Source of the DNA: a virus
DNA length: 27,959 bases
IMG/VR virus record: IMGVR_UViG_3300047550_002610
Span: 1 to 27,959 of that record
Reading direction: 5' to 3' (one strand)
The translations under genes and the position numbers were made by a program. Positions 7,488-12,450 of this stretch are shown here, piece by piece; position 1 is the first letter of the stretch, and each line of letters opens with the position of its first letter. The notes under the pieces were generated by a model. The model was given only the letters and a program-made list of their open reading frames with translations. It made no database searches and was not told the origin of the DNA.

Positions 7488-7961
7488 TTACGCCTCCTCG
7501 CTCGCTGGCGGATAAGGTTGGCCGCGGTCGGCAAATTCCTGCCGTCTTTCGAGGTCATCCTGCCACACCATAAAGATTGCGTGTTCGGCGCTGCCTGCTT
7601 TGCACCAAGTGTTTACGCTGTGCGCGCGCCTAAAGTATTCCCACTCCGCAGGCTTCTCGCCTTCGCCGCATGGAAAATGTTTGGTTGCTTTTATCAGAAG
7701 CTTGCCATGCTTTAATTTGCCGTCTTCTTGGGTCGGAAAAAGACCGCGAATATCCACGTCGACAAAAGCATGATTGCAAACGGTGTCGTATCGGATCCCA
7801 GAAACATAAGGTCGAATAAACGATGGCAAGCTTTCCATCGTCCTTTGAATGAAACGCAATTGGGTGCATTTTTCTTTTTGATCTTCAGCTTGCCCCAAGG
7901 AAAGAATCCGCTCAAGCGTTTCCGAAATTTCGTTGCCAGCCAATTTTGGTTCAGCCTGCAT
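7488..7961 (-). CDS. Phage protein of unknown function
   Basis: A 157-residue protein with an N-terminal helix (ETLERILSLGQAEDQKEK), a central beta-rich part (YVSGIRYDTVCNHAFVDVDIRGLF, KLLIKATKHFPCGEGEKP) and a C-terminal WQDDLERRQEF helix. The start is ATG at 7961, with AAGGAGG at 6 nt; the frame opens at an upstream TTG, but the SD decides for the ATG. It overlaps the end of csrA by 11 bp and is probably translated with it. No family recognised. Confidence 0.65.
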   Translation of the reverse strand: MQAEPKLAGNEISETLERILSLGQAEDQKEKCTQLRFIQRTMESLPSFIRPYVSGIRYDTVCNHAFVDVDIRGLFPTQEDGKLKHGKLLIKATKHFPCGEGEKPAEWEYFRRAHSVNTWCKAGSAEHAIFMVWQDDLERRQEFADRGQPYPPASEEA

Positions 7962-8142
7962 GAGCAACCTCCTTGCGGGTTGCCGCGCTTAAAAGTTCCT
8001 CGCGAAAGATTTGAATGTTTTTTGGCGCGCTGAATCCAAGCTTTGCGCGCGTTGTTTCTGTGGAAACAAGCGTTATGGTTATCGGGCCATCGCTTGTAAT
8101 TATGACAACTTTTTCTTCGTGCCTCCGATTTACTATCAACAC
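7951..8142 (-). CDS. csrA: CsrA/RsmA-family RNA-binding translational regulator
   Basis: A 63-residue protein matching CsrA throughout: LIVNRRHEEKVVI at the start (compare LILTRRVGE), a strand ITITLV, then AKLGFSAPKNIQIFREEL, which includes the conserved G-x-x-APK..I.REE core that forms the RNA-binding surface with the first strand. CsrA dimers bind GGA motifs near ribosome binding sites and change translation or mRNA decay. GTG at 8142, with AAGGAGG at 8 nt, gives the canonical length; an upstream TTG-type opening at 8196 would add 18 unrelated residues and lacks this site. The leader upstream is highly structured. Confidence 0.9.
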   Translation of the reverse strand: MLIVNRRHEEKVVIITSDGPITITLVSTETTRAKLGFSAPKNIQIFREELLSAATRKEVAHAG

Positions 8143-8158
8143 TCTTTCATCCTCCTTG

Positions 8159-8230
8159 AAAAAACCGCACGCCTGAAAAAGGAACCGCTCCTTCAACCTC
8201 TGGGTCGGACTGATTACCCTGGCGTGCGGT
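8159..8230 (-). promoter_or_regulatory. csrA leader hairpin, attenuator-like
   Basis: On the minus strand ACCGCACGCC (8230-8221) pairs perfectly with GGCGTGCGGT (8173-8164). The stem is followed at once by a run of T residues (to 8159), then C and AAGGAGG, the csrA ribosome binding site. Inside the 47-nt loop, AAGGA and TCCTT (8179-8193) form a second small hairpin. GGA triplets, the CsrA recognition core, occur in the loop and in the ribosome binding site. This has the form of an intrinsic terminator placed to control csrA, perhaps by CsrA itself. Confidence 0.6.
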
Positions 8231-8279
8231 GGATTGTGATTGTTGTAAACAAAAATACCTTTTGCAATACCAAAATCAC

Positions 8280-8303
8280 AAAAATAACTAATGTGTTATT
8301 TTT
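8280..8303. promoter_or_regulatory. Operator-like palindrome upstream of the RHH gene
   Basis: AAAAATAAC (8280-8288) and GTTATTTTT (8295-8303) form a perfect inverted repeat with a 6-bp spacer, in the AT-rich space between the divergent csrA and RHH genes and 20 bp before the RHH start. Ribbon-helix-helix proteins often repress their own promoters at such sites, so self-regulation is a reasonable inference. No confident -10/-35 pair was found. Confidence 0.45.
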
Positions 8304-8322
8304 TATGATGTAGAATGAAAGC

Positions 8323-8541
8323 ATGAAAAAAGGTCAAGACGGCGGAACGGTTCGCCTTAACAACGAAGCCTTCAAGCTTTTGAAGGACATTGCCAACATT
8401 GAAGAACGAACGGACAACACCGTTCTTTTTCGGGCGCTGCGCCTTTACGCCAGCCAGTTTCACGCTAACAAGTTTCCTAAGATTTCTCCTCCTGACTCTG
8501 ATCTTCCAAACCAAGGTCAAGCGTCTCCAAAAGGTGATTGA
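8323..8541 (+). CDS. Ribbon-helix-helix DNA-binding protein
   Basis: A 72-residue protein and the only convincing plus-strand gene. Residues 8-47 fit a ribbon-helix-helix fold: a TVRLN strand, helix AFKLLKDIANIEERT, turn DN, helix TVLFRALRLYASQF. The C-terminal 25 residues are Pro/Ser/Asp-rich and probably unstructured. RHH proteins dimerise and insert the paired strands into the DNA major groove; in phages they act as Arc/Mnt-like repressors. Its divergence from csrA and the palindrome at 8280-8303 suggest it switches this region. Its 3' end overlaps the convergent gene by 65 bp. Confidence 0.72.
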   Translation: MKKGQDGGTVRLNNEAFKLLKDIANIEERTDNTVLFRALRLYASQFHANKFPKISPPDSDLPNQGQASPKGD

Positions 8542-8674
8542 CCAAGTTATCTGTTCGCGCGTCGTAAACCGAATGCTGGAACTTGCTTCGCGGCGCGTCC
8601 GCGTTGCGCACGTGATCAGACAATCGCTCCAATACCTCAAGCGTGTACTGAAAAAAGTTTTCTTTAATTGCCAA
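8477..8674 (-). CDS. Small protein of unknown function
   Basis: A 65-residue protein with an aromatic helical N-terminus (KENFFQYTLEVLERLSDHV) and an acidic C-terminus. TTG at 8674 with GGGGG at 6 nt is preferred; it overlaps the HTH gene stop by 11 bp. The frame also opens at 8719 without a good site. It is convergent with the RHH gene and overlaps it by 65 bp. No family recognised; coding status is supported only by the start signal and coupling. Confidence 0.5.
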   Translation of the reverse strand: MAIKENFFQYTLEVLERLSDHVRNADAPRSKFQHSVYDARTDNLVNHLLETLDLGLEDQSQEEKS

Positions 8675-8951
8675 TTCTTGCCCCCAGTAAAGCCAACACG
8701 CGTTGCGTGTCTGCCTCATCGTTCCTAGTCCGTTTGCGTTTGTTTACTGTCGACGTGAACTCGCCGAGAAAGTCTTGTGCAGCTTCTGGCGTAATCATCC
8801 AATGCCCGCCAAGCTTGAAAGCTTGCAGGTATTTTCTGCCGTTTCCGCGCTTTGCTCCGCGCGTGATCCAACCGGTGATCGTCGCTGGCGTTTTCCCCCA
8901 ATGGCGTGCCAATGCTGCGGCGCTCATTGGGCGCTTGATTTCCAAACCCAT
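8664..8951 (-). CDS. DUF1580-like helix-turn-helix protein (candidate Xis)
   Basis: A 95-residue protein with an AlpA/MerR-type winged HTH: MSAAALARHWGKTPATITGWITRG as the helix pair, then a wing GRKYLQAFKLGGHWMI followed by TPEAAQDFL. The layout of HTH, two wing strands and S/TPEA..F is that of DUF1580-like proteins, which I associate with Planctomycetes. ATG at 8951 with GGAG at 8 nt is chosen over the longer frame up to 9077. Small HTH proteins near phage integrases often control excision, so Xis or an early regulator are the candidates. A candidate promoter and a hairpin lie upstream. Confidence 0.7.
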   Translation of the reverse strand: MGLEIKRPMSAAALARHWGKTPATITGWITRGAKRGNGRKYLQAFKLGGHWMITPEAAQDFLGEFTSTVNKRKRTRNDEADTQRVLALLGARIGN

Positions 8952-8976
8952 CGTAGTTGCTCCGTGTTTTAAAGAC

Positions 8977-9007
8977 GGGAAGCGGTTGGAGTGACCGCTT
9001 CCCTTTT
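8977..9007 (+). terminator. Strong hairpin with T run (terminator on + strand or leader hairpin on - strand)
   Basis: GGGAAGCGGT (8977-8986) and ACCGCTTCCC (8994-9003) form a perfect 10-bp stem with a 7-nt loop. On the plus strand TTTT follows directly, a short intrinsic terminator that could end a transcript from the RHH gene. On the minus strand it lies in the 5' leader of the HTH gene, 26 nt before its ATG, and could affect its translation. Confidence 0.5.
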
Positions 9008-9083
9008 GCGCTTCCTGCGCTGGCGCGTTAGCGAAAGAGTAAACCAACGCGTTCCATGGTGTTACTGTAGCAGACAAAAACGA

Positions 9084-9134
9084 TTAGCATAGTGAATAGC
9101 TATTCAATACAAATACACATCATGTTGAATAGCT
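9084..9134 (-). promoter_or_regulatory. Candidate promoter with operator palindrome in its spacer
   Basis: On the minus strand TTGTAT (9112-9107) and TGCTAA (9089-9084) are 17 bp apart. The perfect palindrome TGAATAGCTATTCA (9093-9106) fills the spacer. A third half-site, TGAATAGCT, lies at 9126-9134. This is how a repressed phage early promoter looks; it would drive the genes from 8951 downward. The repressor could be the winged-helix protein (9151-9360), the HTH protein or the RHH protein. Confidence 0.45.
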
Positions 9135-9150
9135 TTTGGCGAGGTATTGG

Positions 9151-9360
9151 TTAGCTGTTGATTTGGTAACCGTCGGGTCCAATAACAAGAATTTTGCGCG
9201 CGACCATGTTGGCTAAAGCAAAGCGAAGGTTGCCGCTTAGATTGTAGCCTGTTCTTTTGGATATTTCGGACGCGCTACCTGGCTTGTCAGTAATTGCCTC
9301 AATAAGAGATTCTTCAAGTTCGGAAAAATAAAGCCAACGTTCGGTGGGATAATTGGGCAT
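9151..9360 (-). CDS. Winged-helix regulatory protein
   Basis: A 69-residue protein with a LEESLIEAITDKPGSASEISKRTGY segment (helix, turn, helix), a second helix NLRFALANMVARKIL and a wing LVIGPDGYQI, resembling the transcription-factor winged-helix class. ATG at 9360 has AAGG at 8 nt. It lies between the integrase and the candidate early promoter, where a lysogeny regulator would be expected. It has no peptidase domain, so it is not a LexA/CI type repressor. Confidence 0.65.
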   Translation of the reverse strand: MPNYPTERWLYFSELEESLIEAITDKPGSASEISKRTGYNLSGNLRFALANMVARKILVIGPDGYQINS

Positions 9361-9418
9361 GGCGGATACCTTCCTATGGTGTACATAAGTTTAGCATCCT
9401 ACTTTTATTTGAAGCGCC

Positions 9419-10606
9419 TCATCGCGCAAGGTCAGCAGCAATTTTTGCGGCAAGTTCCGTTCTTCTTTCCGCGTATATCTGCGTCGCTTCAATCGACGCG
9501 TGGCCAAGCATAGCCTGCGCAGCTTCCAGCCCATGTTGCTGACGCACCATGGTAGCCACGCTATGTCTGATTTGCAATGGACACCAAGAAGGAATTTCCG
9601 TTTTTCCCTGGTCGCGCAACGCGGCGTTGCAGAACCTGATAGCTCGGTTGATAGCGGTTCGGTATCCGGTCGGATACACTTGCCCAAGATATTTCTTGGA
9701 TTTTCCCTTGCCCCAGCTGAGCCAAACGAAATCTAGTTCTTTGCTTGCACCGCGGCGCGGTAGCTCGCGCATACGCTCGACCAGTTCCGCGCGCAGGAAG
9801 ATAACCTTGTCAACGCCGCGGTGTTTGGTCTTATGCTCGGTTGGCTTGTACGCGTAAAGCGCTTCGTTATATTTGCTGATTTCGCGCCAGCGCATCGAGC
9901 ATAGCTCCGTTATGCGCATTCCAGTTTGAAGGTGCGTTTCAAGCATCAACTGAAACTTTGGCTTTAAATAAGGCATGACCGCGCGAACGTGTTCAATATC
10001 AACCGGCTTGATTGGCGCGGTATCTCTCAGGTTAGGCGCAGTTCGCCAGGATAAATTTGCCACGCAGGAAAGCGCCTGCCATGTTGCCGCCGGTACGAAT
10101 TCCCACTCGACGCCTTTTTTAAACATCCGCTTTAAGCGCGTTATGATTGCGTTGATGGTGCTGATAGATAGCTGCTTGCTCGATGGCTTGCCGTTCTGGC
10201 TTACTTGCTTGCGGTCAATAACTTGTTGGCGAACGGCGATAAGATCGGATGGTTTAAACTCGGCGCAAGAAACGTCAAACCAGTTCTTTAATTCGAGAAG
10301 CGCCTGGCGCACGCAATTATACTCGCTGGTTACTGTCCGCGTTCCAGGCTTTCGGTAATAGTCGCGCGCAAAAAGAATGTACTTTTCGACCAGTTGCTTG
10401 ATCGTACCTTCGCCGCGTGGCAATGGATGTTGAACGTCGCGGCTTGCAATATAATCAGCCACCCAGCGCTCGTAAGCGCGGCGCGTTTCGTGCGCTCCCC
10501 ATGGGCCGAGGTATATTTCTTTTTTAGTTTCTGGATCGGTAACGAATCCAAGGTCGCGCGCCTTGTGCCTGCATAGCTTCGGCACGCGAGGAAATTTTTT
10601 TTTCAT
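9419..10606 (-). CDS. int: Tyrosine recombinase / phage integrase
   Basis: A 395-residue integrase. The N-terminus (VPKLCRHKA, IYLGPWG, then a Tyr/Trp helix) is an arm-binding-like domain of a type I associate with Planctomycetes. A SAM-like core-binding domain follows (about 65-165). The catalytic domain has R231 (TGMRITELCSMRW), K259/K261 (EHKTKHRG), R347-H348 (CPLQIRHSVAT), H369 (LGHASIEATQIY) and nucleophile Y378. The His of the usual HxxR motif is Leu344. ATG at 10606 has GGAGG at 6 nt. It would recombine the tRNA-derived site about 130 bp upstream with a host proline tRNA gene. Confidence 0.93.
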   Translation of the reverse strand: MKKKFPRVPKLCRHKARDLGFVTDPETKKEIYLGPWGAHETRRAYERWVADYIASRDVQHPLPRGEGTIKQLVEKYILFARDYYRKPGTRTVTSEYNCVRQALLELKNWFDVSCAEFKPSDLIAVRQQVIDRKQVSQNGKPSSKQLSISTINAIITRLKRMFKKGVEWEFVPAATWQALSCVANLSWRTAPNLRDTAPIKPVDIEHVRAVMPYLKPKFQLMLETHLQTGMRITELCSMRWREISKYNEALYAYKPTEHKTKHRGVDKVIFLRAELVERMRELPRRGASKELDFVWLSWGKGKSKKYLGQVYPTGYRTAINRAIRFCNAALRDQGKTEIPSWCPLQIRHSVATMVRQQHGLEAAQAMLGHASIEATQIYAERRTELAAKIAADLAR

Positions 10607-10672
10607 CGGGTTCCTCCCATGGGTGGAAGTGTGTCCGATGTTGTAAGCGGAATCAATACTAAAAGTTTTCCA

Positions 10673-10716
10673 GAAAGTGTTGATTTTCCGTACTGGTACG
10701 GAAATTTTACACTTTC
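10673..10716. promoter_or_regulatory. Compound palindrome upstream of int
   Basis: A 44-bp symmetric element centred at 10694.5: GAAAGTGT (10673-10680) mirrors ACACTTTC (10709-10716), and TTTCCGTAC (10685-10693) mirrors GTACGGAAA (10696-10704), with only TG between. It holds the only inverted pair of the TTCCGTAC array and lies 67 bp before the int start. It may bind the array protein as a dimer and control int transcription. Confidence 0.6.
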
Positions 10717-10735
10717 AAAATCGTCGTAAGTCCAA

Positions 10736-10777
10736 TCGGGGATACAGGATTTGAACCTGCGACCTCTTGCACCCCAA
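10736..10777 (-). other. attP: attP core: 3' half of a proline-type tRNA gene
   Basis: The minus strand reads TTGGGGT of an anticodon loop, GCAAG (3' anticodon stem), AGGTC, T arm GCAGG/TTCAAAT/CCTGT (10760-10744), acceptor strand ATCCCCG (10743-10737) and discriminator A (10736). There is no D arm, 5' anticodon strand or 5' acceptor strand, so it is not a working tRNA gene. The loop fits tRNA-Pro with anticodon GGG. Integrating phages carry such 3' tRNA halves as the attachment core so that the host tRNA is restored on insertion. Confidence 0.82.
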
Positions 10778-10861
10778 TGCCTTTTTTCCGTACAAGACCA
10801 ATCTTCGGAAATGCCTATTTTACAAGCGTTTGGTGATCATTTTTAGGTTTTAATTTACCTC

Positions 10862-10886
10862 AAAAAACATGGTTGTTTTTAACCAT
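10862..10886 (-). terminator. Candidate weak terminator in the attachment region
   Basis: On the minus strand ATGGTT (10886-10881) and AACCAT (10874-10869) form a 6-bp stem with a 6-nt loop, followed by G and six T (10867-10862). The stem is AT-rich. It is placed to stop late transcripts that have passed the zinc-finger gene before they reach int. Confidence 0.35.
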
Positions 10887-11126
10887 TTTCCGTACAAAAC
10901 CTTTTGTTTTCATCATTAAAAAACGATGAGAATTTTTTTCCGTACAAAATTCCGTACGTCAAAAAATGACTTCAAAAATGGAATTTTTTTCCGTACAAAA
11001 AAATAAAGAATAACCACGCAGCGTAGTTGAAAAACTTAATTCAACAAATAGTCCTTATTTGCAATAGTTCATAAACGAAGCATTCGTCATTTGGCATAGT
11101 TTAAATTTGCCATCATTGATTATCTC

Positions 11127-11141
11127 GCATTGCAAGAGGTC
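11127..11141 (+). repeat. Inverted partial copy of the tRNA-derived att sequence
   Basis: GCATTGCAAGAGGTC on the plus strand matches the att region on the minus strand (GCATT, then TGCAAGAGGTC, 10780-10761) with four G residues missing. The shared 11-mer TGCAAGAGGTC would be unlikely by chance within 500 bp. It may be a relic of an earlier attachment site or a secondary integrase core site. Confidence 0.45.
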
Positions 11142-11222
11142 ATATTCTCATTTTGAAAAGGATAATTTTATTTTCCGTACGGGATTTTATAATTCCGTAC
11201 GCAATTCCGTACAAGCCTTTTA

Positions 11223-11702
11223 TCAGAAATCATTCCCGCCGGTGTCAACAATCCAATACGGCGTCTTGTGCGGCCTGAGTTCCAGTTCTGGTACTGGTTG
11301 ATGCGATAAGGTCGGCGGTCTTAACGGTGTCTTGTTGTCGTCTTCATGATGCAGCAGTTCACCGCGTCCATGGCGTTCAATCATGACGCAAATCTTTTCC
11401 TCAGTTCCCGGCTGCGCGCTGGTTGCCTGCGCTGGCACAACGCGCTTGCGGTCCAGCGCTTCCAGAATCTCGTCAGCATTACGGCCAAGATTCCATGGCA
11501 GCTTTGGAAAGTCTTGGTAGCGTTTCTGATAACAGTTATGGCAAAGGTTGCGCGCTTTGTGTTCGCTGAGAATCCCACAACCAAGGCACACTACTTTTTT
11601 GCGCGGGTATTTTTCCGTGTAGCAATGCAGGCAAAGTCCGCGCGCGCGGTGTTTTTTCTTTTCGTTGCATGACGGGCAAATTATTTCTGGTCTATTTTTC
11701 AC
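11223..11702 (-). CDS. Protein with two tandem zinc-finger motifs, function unknown
   Basis: A 159-residue protein whose first 65 residues contain two repeats of one zinc-binding unit: CPSC..KK.HRARGLCLHCY and CLGCG...HKARNLCHNCYQKRY. A low-complexity acidic and Pro-rich C-terminus follows. The units resemble short zinc ribbons that bind nucleic acid. The start is GTG at 11702 with AGGA at 6 nt, overlapping the preceding gene by 11 bp. As last gene of the late run, next to the attachment region, it could be a late regulator or a packaging-related factor; neither is shown. Confidence 0.7.
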   Translation of the reverse strand: MKNRPEIICPSCNEKKKHRARGLCLHCYTEKYPRKKVVCLGCGILSEHKARNLCHNCYQKRYQDFPKLPWNLGRNADEILEALDRKRVVPAQATSAQPGTEEKICVMIERHGRGELLHHEDDNKTPLRPPTLSHQPVPELELRPHKTPYWIVDTGGNDF

Positions 11703-12060
11703 GCCTGATCCTGAATGGGTCTTTGCCTAGTCCGAGTTGTTTTTTTTCAATCTTCTGGCGCTCGTCTTTCGGTATAAGGTCCAGAAAGTTTACATCCGCA
11801 AGCTCAAAACATTTGCGAATGGTAGCCGCTCTGCTGTAGTCGTAAACAAACTGTTGCATCAGAAGCGGAATAAAACGGTCAACAAATTCAACAGGAAGAT
11901 CAAACTTGATTGCCAGCCGACGCAAAAGAATGGTGCGCAAGTCTTCCGGGTCTTCCGTAAAGCCTCGCTCGCGCTCAAAGAATTCGCGCTCAAGGTTGGT
12001 TAGCCACGGGTCTTCGCCTTCCTCGTCCTGCGTCACAGCGTCAGCAACCAAAGAAGCCAT
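11692..12060 (-). CDS. Phage protein of unknown function
   Basis: A 122-residue charged, helix-rich protein: LTNLEREFFERERGF, a LRTILLRRLAIKFDLP helix, FIPLLMQQFVYDYSRA and a Lys/Arg-rich C-terminus. No family recognised. The frame also opens at TTG 12102, but ATG at 12060 overlaps the small membrane protein less; neither start has a strong ribosome binding site. It sits between the lysis cassette and the zinc-finger gene and overlaps both. Confidence 0.6.
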   Translation of the reverse strand: MASLVADAVTQDEEGEDPWLTNLEREFFERERGFTEDPEDLRTILLRRLAIKFDLPVEFVDRFIPLLMQQFVYDYSRAATIRKCFELADVNFLDLIPKDERQKIEKKQLGLGKDPFRIRREK

Positions 12061-12170
12061 TTGCCGATTTTCAGCAGAGGTCTTCCGCTGGCACAATGGC
12101 AACCACCGTAGAACGTCAGCCAGGAAAGCCAGCCAAGCATCAGACCGGTAATGATTCCTTGCGCGTTCAT
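12033..12170 (-). CDS. Small two-helix membrane protein of the lysis region
   Basis: A 45-residue frame with a hydrophobic segment at 5-23 (GIITGLMLGWLSWLTFYGG), a short loop with two Cys, and a Trp/Leu-rich second segment at 36-45 (GKWLLWLLTL). Its ATG at 12170 overlaps the holin stop (ATGA), the coupling used throughout this genome. Position right after the holin suggests a second holin, antiholin or pinholin; sequence alone does not choose. Confidence 0.55.
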   Translation of the reverse strand: MNAQGIITGLMLGWLSWLTFYGGCHCASGRPLLKIGKWLLWLLTL

Positions 12171-12391
12171 TTGTCTTTAAGCCTCACGCGTGCGCTGATA
12201 TAAGAAAGAATAGTTGCTCCGCTAACGATAAGCGCAAACACGCCTTGCACCGCTTTGCCTGCGGCATCGGCTATAGTTCCTTGATCTTGCGGTTGGACGA
12301 TACCAAACACAACGCCAAGCGCCACCGCCTGACCGATTAGCGTTATCCAAAATTCAGTCGTCTTGTATCCCGGCTTTACGTCTTCTGCCAT
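12167..12391 (-). CDS. Holin
   Basis: A 74-residue protein with a short polar N-terminus, a first membrane segment (TEFWITLIGQAVALGVVFGIV), a linker PQDQGTIADAAGKA and a second segment (VQGVFALIVSGATILSYISA), ending in a basic RVRLKDK tail. This TEFW..LI.Q..AL start and two-helix form are typical of a common phage holin type. It would form inner-membrane lesions that time lysis. ATG at 12391 has GGAG at 5 nt. The neighbouring protease candidate upstream and small membrane protein downstream complete a lysis cassette. Confidence 0.78.
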   Translation of the reverse strand: MAEDVKPGYKTTEFWITLIGQAVALGVVFGIVQPQDQGTIADAAGKAVQGVFALIVSGATILSYISARVRLKDK

Positions 12392-12450
12392 GTCTGCTCC
12401 TATCTTCGCATGGATTTATGGCGCGTGTTGATGAGCGCGCAAGCGTTGCT

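Larger units (their letters stand above)
10686..11212. repeat. Array of ten TTCCGTAC boxes around attP
   Basis: TTCCGTAC occurs at 10686, 10786, 10888, 10938, 10950, 10989, 11173, 11193 and 11205 (first base), plus one inverted copy at 10696-10703. Most copies extend to TTTTCCGTACAAAA. About 0.02 copies of a given 8-mer would be expected by chance in this span. Several spacings are near 100, 50, 20 and 12 bp. In a tyrosine-integrase attP such boxes would be arm-type integrase or Xis sites; an origin of replication or repressor operators are alternatives. Apart from the att core, no gene is supported in the 616-bp gap 10607-11222. Confidence 0.85.

Noticed and set aside
10736-10777. A functional tRNA gene
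   Set aside because: Only the 3' half is present; the 5' acceptor strand, D arm and 5' anticodon strand are missing.
10686-11212. CRISPR array
   Set aside because: The repeated unit is only 8-14 bp, spacing is irregular from 12 to 184 bp, one copy is inverted and no cas genes exist.
11107-11301. 64-residue plus-strand frame in the attachment region
   Set aside because: It crosses the TTCCGTAC boxes and the end of the zinc-finger gene, has no ribosome binding site and no recognisable features.
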